Assembly: GCF_000524195.1 (NCBI RefSeq)
Contig: NW_020170449.1
Location: 294,976 to 358,975 of the forward strand
Direction: 5' to 3'
Length of the DNA: 64,000 nt
From: Echinococcus granulosus
Taxonomy: Eukaryota > Platyhelminthes > Cestoda > Cyclophyllidea > Taeniidae
Part shown: one piece after another, positions 30,301-38,600 of the stretch
Numbering within the stretch: position 1 is the stretch's first letter
How the letters are laid out: each line of letters begins with the position of its first letter
Notes under the pieces: generated by a model
Databases searched by the model: none
Seen by the model: only the letters and a program-made list of their open reading frames with translations
What the model was told of the DNA's origin: nothing
Translations under genes and position numbers: made by a program

Positions 30301-30933
30301 GAAGAGCAAACAAAATAATGGGTTTCATCCTTATTTTCCCTCAGATGCATTCGTTGGGATTTAATCTCCCCAACTAACACCAGCGAGATGGACGCTCTTC
30401 AACGCGCCTTCCACAACTTTACCCTAGCCGCCGTTGCCGCGGCGCTGGACGTCAACTCAAGCACAGATGGAGACATTTACTCGCCAGCTTTTCAACCAGT
30501 CTTTAGCTCCGTCTGCAATTGGTGTCGCAATCCAGCAAGTCTCCGTGATCATGCCTTCTGTTACATAGACGTTGACAAGTGGGAGTTCTGTACCCTCCCA
30601 CCACCATCAATCTCGTCATCTCCCTCTTCTCCTTCCACATCTCAAATTCGCACCACCCTGCCGTTCTCGGTGATCTTTTCAATTGTGGTCATCTTCCTTG
30701 GTGTTTTCTTCCTCTTCCCCCTCTGCCTTCTGTTCATCTTTTGCCTTCATCGCAAAAGTCGCACAGGATGGGTTTCAACTTCACCGGTGCAGGAAATACT
30801 GTTGCAACGGCTGCCATTTTCATGGCGATGGCGGTGGTCTAGAACGGCCAGTCAGCCCTGCCTACTTGCAGACAATGTTTCCTATAGCGCTGGAGCTGTG
30901 CAGGAGGATACAATCAGAGATCCAGCCGCCTAG
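6365..30933 (+). CDS. Six-CTLD transmembrane receptor, mannose-receptor-like (5' partial)
   Basis: Exons: 6365-6447, 8736-8844, 12306-12466, 18602-19000, 19075-19501, 20562-20619, 20697-20918, 20995-21247, 21318-21543, 21620-21849, 22061-22181, 23330-23526, 24654-24861, 25426-25587, 26174-26343, 27961-28148, 28601-28752, 29531-29618 and 30345-30933. All junctions are GT-AG and phase-consistent. Together they give about 1,347 residues. The ectodomain carries six C-type-lectin-like domains, recognised by paired cysteines, a WSEARKQC helix, WIGL-type cores and a closing cysteine. A cysteine-containing juxtamembrane region, a hydrophobic segment of about 28 residues and a basic stop-transfer stretch (HRKSR) follow. 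The likely role is a surface or endocytic receptor; the ligand is unknown. The upstream exon with the signal peptide is missing. The exons at 28601 and 29531 are weaker and rest mainly on phase fit. The architecture resembles the macrophage mannose receptor family, but orthology is not established. Confidence 0.82.
9376..9393. repeat. 18-bp perfect palindrome CGTCACATATATGTGACG
   Basis: This is a perfect inverted repeat with no spacer, in the intron between CTLD exons 8736-8844 and 12306-12466. The identical 18 bases recur at 13776-13793, and related palindromes occur at four further sites. The outer arms CGTCA/TGACG resemble half-sites of bZIP (CRE-type) factors in outward order. Function is unknown. 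Confidence 0.75.
9930..10325 (+). repeat. Dispersed repeat B, copy 1
   Basis: About 400 bp share an ordered series of blocks with 14130-14580. These include TTAATCAA followed by ACGT-ATGG, GGTGGCTGT-TGC, GAACAAA, AGCAAG-GGAGGGGTGAA, and near the end GACAGC-GTCG-CTGTGA-AATTC. Identity is patchy, so these are old copies. No coding capacity is evident. It sits in the long second intron of the visible receptor gene. Confidence 0.55.
13776..13793. repeat. 18-bp perfect palindrome CGTCACATATATGTGACG
   Basis: It is identical to the copy at 9376-9393. A weaker related sequence (TATCACACATGTGATA, 13821-13836) follows about 28 bp later. It lies in the 6.1-kb receptor intron 12467-18601. Confidence 0.75.
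14130..14580 (+). repeat. Dispersed repeat B, copy 2
   Basis: This is a diverged partner of the repeat at 9930-10325, in the same orientation, with the same order of conserved blocks. It lies in the 12467-18601 intron. Short frames inside it are not coherent coding sequence. Boundaries are estimates from where similarity fades. Confidence 0.55.
15529..16606 (+). mobile_element. TRIM-like LTR element, copy 1
   Basis: The terminal direct repeats are about 15529-15701 and 16410-16606. They begin TGTAG/TATAG followed by a (C)GCCC-GAGACTTC-type block. They share the blocks CTCGG-AG, GGC-AGTGGCC/GGCCAG, ACCAAAA-CGAGAGTTA and end near GTATTGCA/TATTACA. The roughly 0.7 kb interior matches the interiors of the copies at 39097 and 41173, including CTCGATTGGGG-ATGGG and GGAACAGCAGACAGCT. 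No gag, protease or reverse transcriptase frame is present, so it is a non-autonomous element. Primer-binding and polypurine sites were not recognised. It is inserted in a receptor intron. Confidence 0.65.
17921..17936. repeat. 16-bp perfect palindrome GTCACACATGTGTGAC
   Basis: This is a zero-spacer inverted repeat related to the 9376 and 13776 copies. The six-base arms GTCACA/TGTGAC are the same and the inner four bases differ. It overlaps a second palindrome, GACACGTGTC (17914-17923), which contains an E-box core. The 16-base form recurs exactly at 37543-37558. Confidence 0.72.
18803..19305 (+). other. CTLD 2 of the receptor, with acidic insertion
   Basis: The domain starts at the paired cysteines of ICYLGTCYRLL. 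It has the helix FDEAKELCGDAAVALP and a core AWIGVEV at the end of the 18602-19000 exon. The 19075 exon completes it, ending near TAFC. A strongly acidic run (GDDDEEAEEEEDA, about 19249-19287) interrupts the distal part just before the closing cysteine. No EPN/QPD or WND motif is visible. It is the most divergent of the six along with CTLD 3; assignment rests on cysteine order and position between clearer domains. Confidence 0.65.
19336..20856 (+). other. CTLD 3 of the receptor
   Basis: The domain runs from SCPDGEGSGE across three exons (19075, 20562 and 20697). It shows FGDKCFAVMRDCEG near the start, then EVLIGGIV and TWLDGSV in the core region, a DGLCLAIQ cysteine and a closing LTLC. The core W-x-D-G and cysteine spacing fit a CTLD. 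The usual helix with W..A...C is poorly kept, so this copy looks degenerate. The exon at 20562-20619 is only 58 nt and fits phase 1 on entry and phase 2 on exit. Confidence 0.65.
21002..21666 (+). other. CTLD 4 of the receptor
   Basis: The domain starts at MCPEDYFPHH and has a long-form helix HDWRAAERACRAV with LASLPNKET, then FIWLGLSKSEDKLFWNNW as the WIGL core. It closes with CIALHLLS, YWYPLRC and GYICQA. It spans the exons at 20995, 21318 and 21620. The junction preceding this domain uses the donor GA|GTAAGC at 20918/20919; a GT 14 nt earlier breaks the frame. Calcium-site motifs EPN/QPD and WND are absent (YWY sits where WND is usual). Confidence 0.88.
21805..24773 (+). other. CTLD 5 of the receptor
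   Basis: The domain begins with DCVVPGFTYFNGQCFR at the end of the 21620 exon. It continues with FAEAQAHCHDIG in the 22061 exon and WVGLFHYRHTFHSVD with CYIAHELNR in the 23330 exon. It ends with GCNESLPFVC in the 24654 exon. All four exons join in phase (0, 1, 0). The fold signature is clear. The usual EPN/QPD and WND calcium ligands are missing. Confidence 0.85.
24825..28032 (+). other. CTLD 6 of the receptor
   Basis: The domain starts with VCPKGYATHNAATGDHCYRF across the 24654/25426 junction. It has the helix SYEEATAMCAQTA, ARLAALTTP, a core PHWIGLKLRARD and WRWANGLPVTHTRW in the 26174 exon, then DMCFAFAK. It closes in the 27961 exon with NCSRRLSPLCEAD. A QPVD sequence lies roughly where QPD calcium ligands sit in sugar-binding lectins, but the WND partner is absent. 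This is the membrane-proximal lectin domain of the receptor. Confidence 0.85.
26534..26551. repeat. Imperfect copy of the GTCACA palindrome
   Basis: The sequence CGTCACAAATATATGACG keeps the outer CGTCA/TGACG arms, with mismatches in the inner part. It lies about 190 bp past the end of the 26174-26343 receptor exon. Confidence 0.55.
29661..30080 (+). mobile_element. Truncated TRIM-like element (5' terminal repeat plus part of interior)
   Basis: Positions 29661-29857 match the terminal repeats of the 15.5, 39.1 and 41.2 kb elements: ACTCGGATAGAATATGCATA, GACCCGAAAGGCCAGCCCACC, TTTATCAAAACCGAGAGTTAAACAAAC and TATCGCA. The sequence continues into the interior up to about 30080 (CGATCGGTGCTGCAAG, GATCTCTTGTGGCA). 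There is no 3' terminal repeat. It starts only 43 nt after the donor site of the 29531-29618 receptor exon. Confidence 0.65.
30661..30744 (+). other. Transmembrane segment of the CTLD receptor
   Basis: A run of about 28 hydrophobic residues starts with PFSVIFSIVVIFLGVFF and ends in IFC. It follows a Ser/Pro-rich stalk and is followed by LHRKSR, a basic cytoplasmic anchor. This predicts a type I membrane protein. Downstream the frame stays open for about 62 residues to a TAG at 30931-30933. Confidence 0.85.
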
Positions 30934-31054
30934 TCTGACCAACCGTTGCCTTTTGGAACGGCGGATAGAAGAGAGGAAAAGAGATAATAAGATAATGTGC
31001 GCCATATGCATTTTTGCCAGTGTCTTGTGTTCTCATTCTGGGTTGACAAGATGA
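30683..31054 (+). other. Alternative open frame over the receptor tail
   Basis: A second frame stays open across the end of the transmembrane region and beyond the assigned stop at 30933, reaching a stop at 31052-31054. It reads through HRCRKYCCNGCHFHGDGGG and LERPVSPAYLQTMFP and has more protein-like composition than the assigned tail. If a small undetected intron or a sequencing frameshift lies near 30757-30780, this would be the true cytoplasmic tail. On the present sequence the assigned frame needs no correction, so it is preferred. Confidence 0.3.
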
Positions 31055-32666
31055 TGTTGTCTTATGAAATATGGAAGGTTTGATTCATGCGAGAACCAAG
31101 TCGGATAGCTGTCTTCCATTTGTTGATAGTCTAGGCAATGCATTCCGGTAAGGAGTTGTCTGTTGTGATAACTAGTGGGGAATATTTTGTTTTTACACGA
31201 TTTCCTACCGCCTTTCCTGCATAAATATCTAATGACTGCTTTGTTTAGGACTAGAGTTATGGAGCAAGTCCCTGTTCATTCCTGTTCAAATGTCCCCCGG
31301 TTTACGAGGTCCATTAATTTACCTCCAGCTCATAACTACTGGTAAATGCAAAGTACAAAGTGCTCTACACATATGTTTGTTCGTATCGTTCATAAAATGG
31401 AACAGTTCAACTCAACAGTTGCTGTGCAAGTGGGATCCGCAGGCCTGTGCCTCGTTTGGAGAGAATGGCGATTGTTTTGACTGCCAGAGGTTTTTAGGGA
31501 ACCTTTTTGCTGTCATATGTGTTAACATTGTTAATGTCTGACCTTGTTAATCGAGGGAGTCGATTTGCTTCCTGCCATGCATTCTAGAAGTACCGGTTTC
31601 TGTTCAGATCTACTGATTTTCACGCATGGGCAAATGGATCCTTCGAAGTGGGCGTCGAGTAGAATGCCAAGTGTTGGAGTGTGAAATGATTTTTCCTCAC
31701 TTTTTCGGATTCAAATACGGAGTGCCAAGCACTGTTTGCATCGTAGGGGTCTGACCTTAAGTGCCCCTTGCTTGGAAGGCGACCTTCGACGTCAACTTCA
31801 CTGGCTGGAACTATGTGCTTTGCAGGGCAAAGGGGTTTACTCGGTCGTGAGTGTGAATTCGCTTACTTGAATTTCTGCTGGGAAATAAATGGGCGATGGA
31901 GGGGAGGTCGACCGTTGCCATTCGTGGCACAAGTCAATCATGATCATTCCTCCTACTTTCAAGAAGACGTAAGTGGAGTGATGGAGAGCAATTCAAATTC
32001 AAATGCAGGCCAGCATTGTCCGCCTCTCGTCGACTGCTATCACTGCAACAAAACAAAATAACGAGAGACAGTAGCCAAGGTGGGTCATTGCAAGGTCATC
32101 CCCGATAACATGCGGTACAAAAGAGGGCTGCTTAAGCTGTGGGTGAGAGCCGAATTTAGAACCGAGCGAACGACACCTTTTGCTCTCTATCGCCCCCTCG
32201 TATCTCCTCGCTTTTAGTTAATCGGTGCCAGGAGGGTGGAGACAGACACGACTGTAGTAATTGTCAAAGGCGTTATAAGCTATACAACTTTGGAAGTGGT
32301 TGTATTGACGTGGAGAACAGTTTAGGGGGCGGCGTTAGCGGTACCCCATACCACCATTGTGGAGGTCGGTTAGTGGTACGCTGACGGCCTTCGCGGTGTT
32401 ACTAAACATCGTGCAACGAAGTGTTAATGCGGCAATCTGACAAGTAGTCTTCATTCACGGATGACAACTATTTAAAACTGGCCCACTCAGGGGGAGGTGC
32501 GTGCATTAAAACGCAATGCTTATTAACAGCTCTCTTAACGACTCACAATATGCTGATTTTCCCAACAGATAAGGGCTTACTTATGACATCAAAAGACGCC
32601 TTTAGGCCGGAAGTCTCACCACCAGTTAACAACAACGCCCCAGCCAATTAATGCGAGCTTCACACC
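30934..32666. other. Intergenic, no firm gene
   Basis: This is the receptor 3' flank and pseudokinase 5' flank. Two stretches have weak protein-like character: a cysteine-rich segment at about 31420-31481 (CKWDPQACASFGENGDCFDC) and a frame at 31768-32061. Neither joins to a neighbouring gene in phase. No clear AATAAA lies close to the receptor stop. Confidence 0.45.
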
Positions 32667-35600
32667 ATGCGACGACTGAACTTAAACACAGGTGTTGTTA
32701 CAAGGGGTGGGTGTTTAACTTTTATGGGCACTGACATAACTACGAAAGCTGCCATTATTGGCGCGTTTGTGTCAATAGAATTGCCGTCTTCGTCCCCCAC
32801 CTCCCCCATTGCCACCGCCGCTGCTGATTCAACCAATGGGAGTGCAGAGCTCCCGTTGAAAGCAATTCTTGCCTCTCAGACCGCGTCGTCACAACTACGG
32901 ATGGATTACAAGGTCATTGATCGGGTCGGTGACTGCCGATTCGTTCATGGACTTCAATACTCGGAGAAGACCTCTATTAGTGAGGGCATTCACCTGCCTA
33001 CCAGTGTCAAGGTGATTTGTGTAAATAAGTAGACAATAATTCTTTTTTACTGTTATTCTTATAATTGACCAGTTGCGTTTATAAAACGCTTCGATTTCAC
33101 ACTGTAGGTGGGTTTCAAAGTAGACGGCGAATCCTCATTTTTTACTCACATATGGAAGCCAGTCTGCTCCCTTATTATATTTTACCGTAGATGGTGTGAG
33201 ATGTGGTTGATTTAGAGTCCTTCTTTTTGTCCTAGTTCTCATTAGTGAGAATGCGTCAACTTCTCGACAATTTCTTACAGGATTTAACGCCTGAATTTTT
33301 TTACTTTGGCCTTGCGTCACAAATATGTGACAGTTTATCAGTTTGAGTGTGAGTGTTGAGTGTAAAACCACAAAGTTGACATTGAATTTTTATGGTCTCA
33401 ACAGAATTTGAATTGGTCGAAGACAGTAATAATGGAAACGAGAACCTCGAGATTGTGGTGGTCGACCCTCTTCTGACATCCGGATAGAGATCATGTTGAG
33501 CCGATCTTAAGAACTGAAACACTGCGTCATCTGTTTTACTGAATCACTTTAATGCCTCGCTAACACGTGAAAAAGAAACCAAATTTTGAATTTCTAAGTA
33601 GGATTTGGTCCTATCTATGGGGGGTTAAAGGTGATGGCCAAACATTTCTCGGAACCAGGCAGCAAATGTTTCCCCCCACAATAGGATCGGCAAAAAAACC
33701 AATCAATTTTAAGTCCTAAAAATGAGTTCCAAAATTGTTTATTAGCGGATAAACGTGCAACTTATTCAAGGCTGGTATTCACAGAAACCAGACGAAACAA
33801 AACCGACCTTTCTCTGTCTCATGCAAAAAGAAATGTTTCCCTATAGATCAAAGCTGGGACTTGTTTTATTAAGGTGGAGAGGCAATTTTATTGTCTAGTA
33901 GTTTAATACAGATCTACACCCCATGGGTCTAAAATAGTCTGATTCACCATTCTAATTTTGTTTAAATTTTGTAACCCTACCTAAGCAGACAAGGATTCAT
34001 TACCATTTACTTGAAGGGTGTAGTATGAAATAGGTATTTTCTGTGGATCGCAGTCATGCCATCCTCCAGAAATACACGAATGCTATGTCAACAATTTTAA
34101 TCGTACTTTTTATGATTTCTTGCCTATTTTCAAGTCAACAGTCTGGTGGTCTAAAATTCAAGGGTAATGGAAGAATCAGGAGTGGATGCCACTTGTTTAC
34201 ATTTCTAATTCCCCTAATGCAGTGGCCTACCACATTGCAAGAAAACGCCAGTCCAGTAGTGTTTACGTGCTTACGTCTACACAGAAGGGGGAAATGAAAG
34301 CTCCCCTGAACGACATTCGGACGGATTTAAATAAAAAATATTGCAACACACTTCCATAGTTCACTTAAAGCCGAATTTTATTGGTTACTCGTGTCATCTT
34401 CACTACAGGTGAAGAATATGAAGTGTGGTGAAGAATTCGGTAAGTGACTAGTGAAAATGGCGCCAAATTTGCCGCAAGTGATATCCTATGTCGGCATTTT
34501 GGAGTAACTCACTTTATTTATCCACTACAACCTGACAACCTTCTCAAAATAACTAATAGATGCTTTAGGTTTGATCAAATGCACTCCCGTTTGCATGAAG
34601 TCCTCAGTCATCAATATTCACTTATTTCAGTAGCATATTAGTTGAATGACAAAAAATTGTTTTGTCTTTTGTGCTTAAGGTGCGATTGAAAACTGTTCGT
34701 GGACAGAACATGGCAGACTACGAGAGGGGTCGGGAGCTCTCACGCGAGGCGACTGTGCTGGCTCGACTTTCCCATCCGAACATCATTCACGTCTATCACC
34801 TCGTTAAGGTTTGACCTCCGCCAATAGTGCTATTTGACCTTGACGTTTCTAACTACGCATTTATAACCCTGGTGATGATGATGAAGCTTGATTCCTTTTG
34901 ACGCCTATTAGCAAACTAGATAGACCTAAATTTTGATCTTGTTTTAAACTATTTACATCGTCGTTAATATTTCTAATGGTACCCCTTGAGGCCAAGGCTT
35001 TATTTTCTTAGGCAATGTTGAAATTGTAATAAGCCATAATCTTTCGAAATTCCACCTCCCCACCTCCTTGCACATCCTTTGGTTCCCAGCGGCATCCTTT
35101 GTAGTCAGTGTAGTGCTTCGGGACTTCCTTGAAGACGAAAGAAGGCATAATATTGGGGCAGAATGTGTATTTTGACGTACGGAAGTACTGGGAGCTACTG
35201 ACGTAGCCCAAAGGCCATGCCGTCCACCAAAAGCACAAAAGCAGAGCCTTAAGTTCCTGCGTAATCAAAATGATGAGTCAAACAAACAATCGAAGCAGTA
35301 CAGTTGAATTCACGAGAGGACAGGCGCCAAAGTTGCATTATCTGCGGACACCTCGAGACACAAAGTAGCGCTGCGCTTGGATGCTCAATCGGCATTCACT
35401 CCTGCAGTCGGCAATTGGTCTGAAGGTCCCTTCCAGTAATCGAATGGAATACTGTCAAAGTATGTGGGAATTGGTGACAACCAGGCATAGTCTGGTGGTC
35501 GTTGTTGTTGTGTTATTTAGGCAATGTCAATGAATTCCGCACATATCAAGTGGCACAAAGGTAAGCTATAGCATTATGCGGTATCACTAAGAGCATCCAC

Positions 35601-38600
35601 CTCAGATTTTACAATTTTTGACAGTATTGTTGGCCTAATCTGAAAATAAGTGACAAAGGAGAGCCAAAAGTAGGTACTCTTTGTTCTTATACCCCAGCGC
35701 TGAAACTACCTGTGCTAGCTTCATGAGACAGGATTGAGAGACTGAAAATCCTTTTACAGGGGCCTGACAATTATCGCTGCTTCAGCGATTTTAGCGGTTA
35801 TCTCTCGTCTCCATAATTACCCGTCTAAGCATTATGGCTAAATTTGGAAACAGCGAGTCTACTTTTGGATGTAACATCAGGCTTGTTCCCACTTGCATGC
35901 GTCCACGAGTCGGAAAGTTAACAATCCGAAAGCAGTGGTTTTGACTTAAAGGGATTTTGCGCAATCAACAGTTTATAACCGTAGGTTTATATTAGATATT
36001 GTTTCAGTTTCGTATTCCTGCATTAATGATGTATTGCAAACCATTCTGTTAGCAAGATATGGTGTAGAAAGAGGAAAAATAAGATTAAATGTTGCTTAAT
36101 TGTTAATTTGGTGTAAAATGGGGACTGAAGTCCCGCTTACCACCATCGGGTTGGCTCAACTACTTAACCACAAGCTTACTAGCGCCTTCATCTTTTTTAC
36201 TCTTGCGATTCGGTGGACATTCGACTGCTGTAACTTGGTCTTTAGAATCATTCAATGACAACGTCAACTAGAAGCTGGATTGCCATACACTACCACTTTG
36301 TCACCAAGTACTTTCAATGCTCAGAACTGCTTGCGGGGAAACCTAGTCTCTGAAAGAATCTTTCGTCCAATACTTTGTTGACTCAAGCCGAGTCTATTTA
36401 TTGAGAAATATTAGTCAAACCTTTATTTCATGTGCTTTTTCCGTCGGCTGCCAGAACATCGCCCCGACGAAACTGCTCACACGGTCGCCAAGTTTTGGGG
36501 TCTATCAGTTTAGACGGCTTTTTGAGAAAAAAAATAACGTTCCATTCATTGGCGATTTCATTAAAAGCCCATGAATGACGCCAGGACTGCAGATATGCAA
36601 GACTCTTGGCGCTTTTGGATTTCTACGCACTCGAATTGAAGGCATTTATGGTGGCAAATCAGAATGAGAAATGATACTTTGAGCCTTGAGGCTATCGAAG
36701 TAGAGACAGTCTATTTTTGCTTGCCGGCAGCACGCTGATCTTCGAATTCTGGTAACAGAGTGGATTGATGGTCTATCCTTGGAGAACTTAATCCGCCTCT
36801 TCTTCCATCGCTGTCTGCCTGAGAGTATCGCTCGTTTCTACTGCCGACAAATGGTGTCCGCGATCATTGCAATGCAACGAAGACACATTCTCTTGAGGTC
36901 AGTCAGTCAACCACCACCCTTTGACGTTCAAGTACTTGTTCAATCGTTGAATCTACCACTAAACACCAGCAGTTTTAATCATGTCAGTACCGTGAGAGGT
37001 TGTCAAACTACTTTGTAAAAAAGGCGACCCAAAAGGCAGTGCAGAGACATTCTCCTCACTTTAGTTTCGCATTACAACGCCTAAAACTTATGCCGTTTAA
37101 ATGAAAACATTCTCCTTTTTAGAGAAATCTCCATAAAGAGTCTCGTGATCACTCAGGATTTTCGATGCATCAAATTTACCGGTAAGAAAAAAAGGAAACT
37201 TTCCCTCCTAAAACTTTGTTTGAATCCCAAGAAATAAACACTGACGCACTCATAATTTCTAAAAGAAGATATTAACTTTATTTTCGCTCCTTGTTCAATT
37301 GAGCATTATAATTGTTTAAGATATCCCAGGATTTGAATCCCTAGCAGAATAAGCGCTGAATCGGACTGCCTCAAGATTCACATCCTGTTGGTGGAATAGC
37401 TTCCAATTTTATTTGAACTCCCTAATATATACTTTTTATTAGATTTTGAAAGACTTATCTTAGTAAAGTCTTAACCGATATTCACCCAACAGCACATAAG
37501 TAAAGCCCATTTTGTTAATAAATCGGCTCATTCACCCCCAACGTCACACATGTGTGACACACTTTCTTTATCGATTCAAGTTAACTGAGATTAAGTCAAA
37601 CCAATAAAATAGGTGCAGTGATTTAGTAGTCTGAGGGTAACTACATATTTTAGTTTTAAATTAGCGTAATTTTAAGTGAAATATGCCTCTTCTGGTCTGT
37701 AGTTGTCGGTCTCCCTGCCACCACACTACATTTATGGTATTATATGTCAAAAGCGTCACGACGTAGTCTCATTTCAAATGCACAGAAACAGAAAAACAGG
37801 GACACAGCTCCAGACTCATTCAGAGCTTCATTTCTGTGCAAAAAATTAACAGTCAAATTGCTAAAAAGAAATATGACGCAGTGACTAAGGAAGAAGGGCA
37901 AATGACCTGCCCGAGTCGTGATCTGCATAATTAAATAGCAAGAAATGGAAGACGGATTTTAAATTTCCCAGACTTTTCTTCGGCTTTGTGCCTGCCACTG
38001 CGGAAGGACGTGACTAGCGTTGCCTGCAGTCCAGAGTTCACGGCGCCGGAGCTAATTCAAGAGAATCTCGAACTAGTTGGACCGGAGGCAGTTTCTTGGG
38101 CATTGTGCGTCAATTTTNNNNNNNNNNNNNNNNNNNNNNNNNNNNNNNNNNNNNNNNNNNNNNNNNNNNNNNNNNNNNNNNNNNNNNNNNNNNNNNNNNN
38201 NNNNNNNNNNNNNNNNNCCCTTATTTTAGTCAAAACCGGTAATATAAATGATTAAACAGGGTACTAGATGGGTATTAGAGACCTTTTTCCCTATATTTAA
38301 TAATCAAAACTAATAAGTGTGCTGCTGTTAAAAGGCCTTTTAAATCGCTCCTTTATTAACTCGTCTAACTAATAATTTTAATGGCCTTTTGGATTATTTT
38401 ATCCTGTTTTAAGTTATCATCACTGTTGTGAGACTCTCACCGTTTGATGTTGAGTGTAGGCTTTGTTACTCTATTTTATTATGGTTTTAGAGTTGTAAAT
38501 ATTTGGACGCCTATTTGATACATGATGGTGGGGGGGTGGGGGTGGGGAGAGGTTCAAACACTAATACTGCGCCTCAACTAGATATCCTTCATTATTAAAT

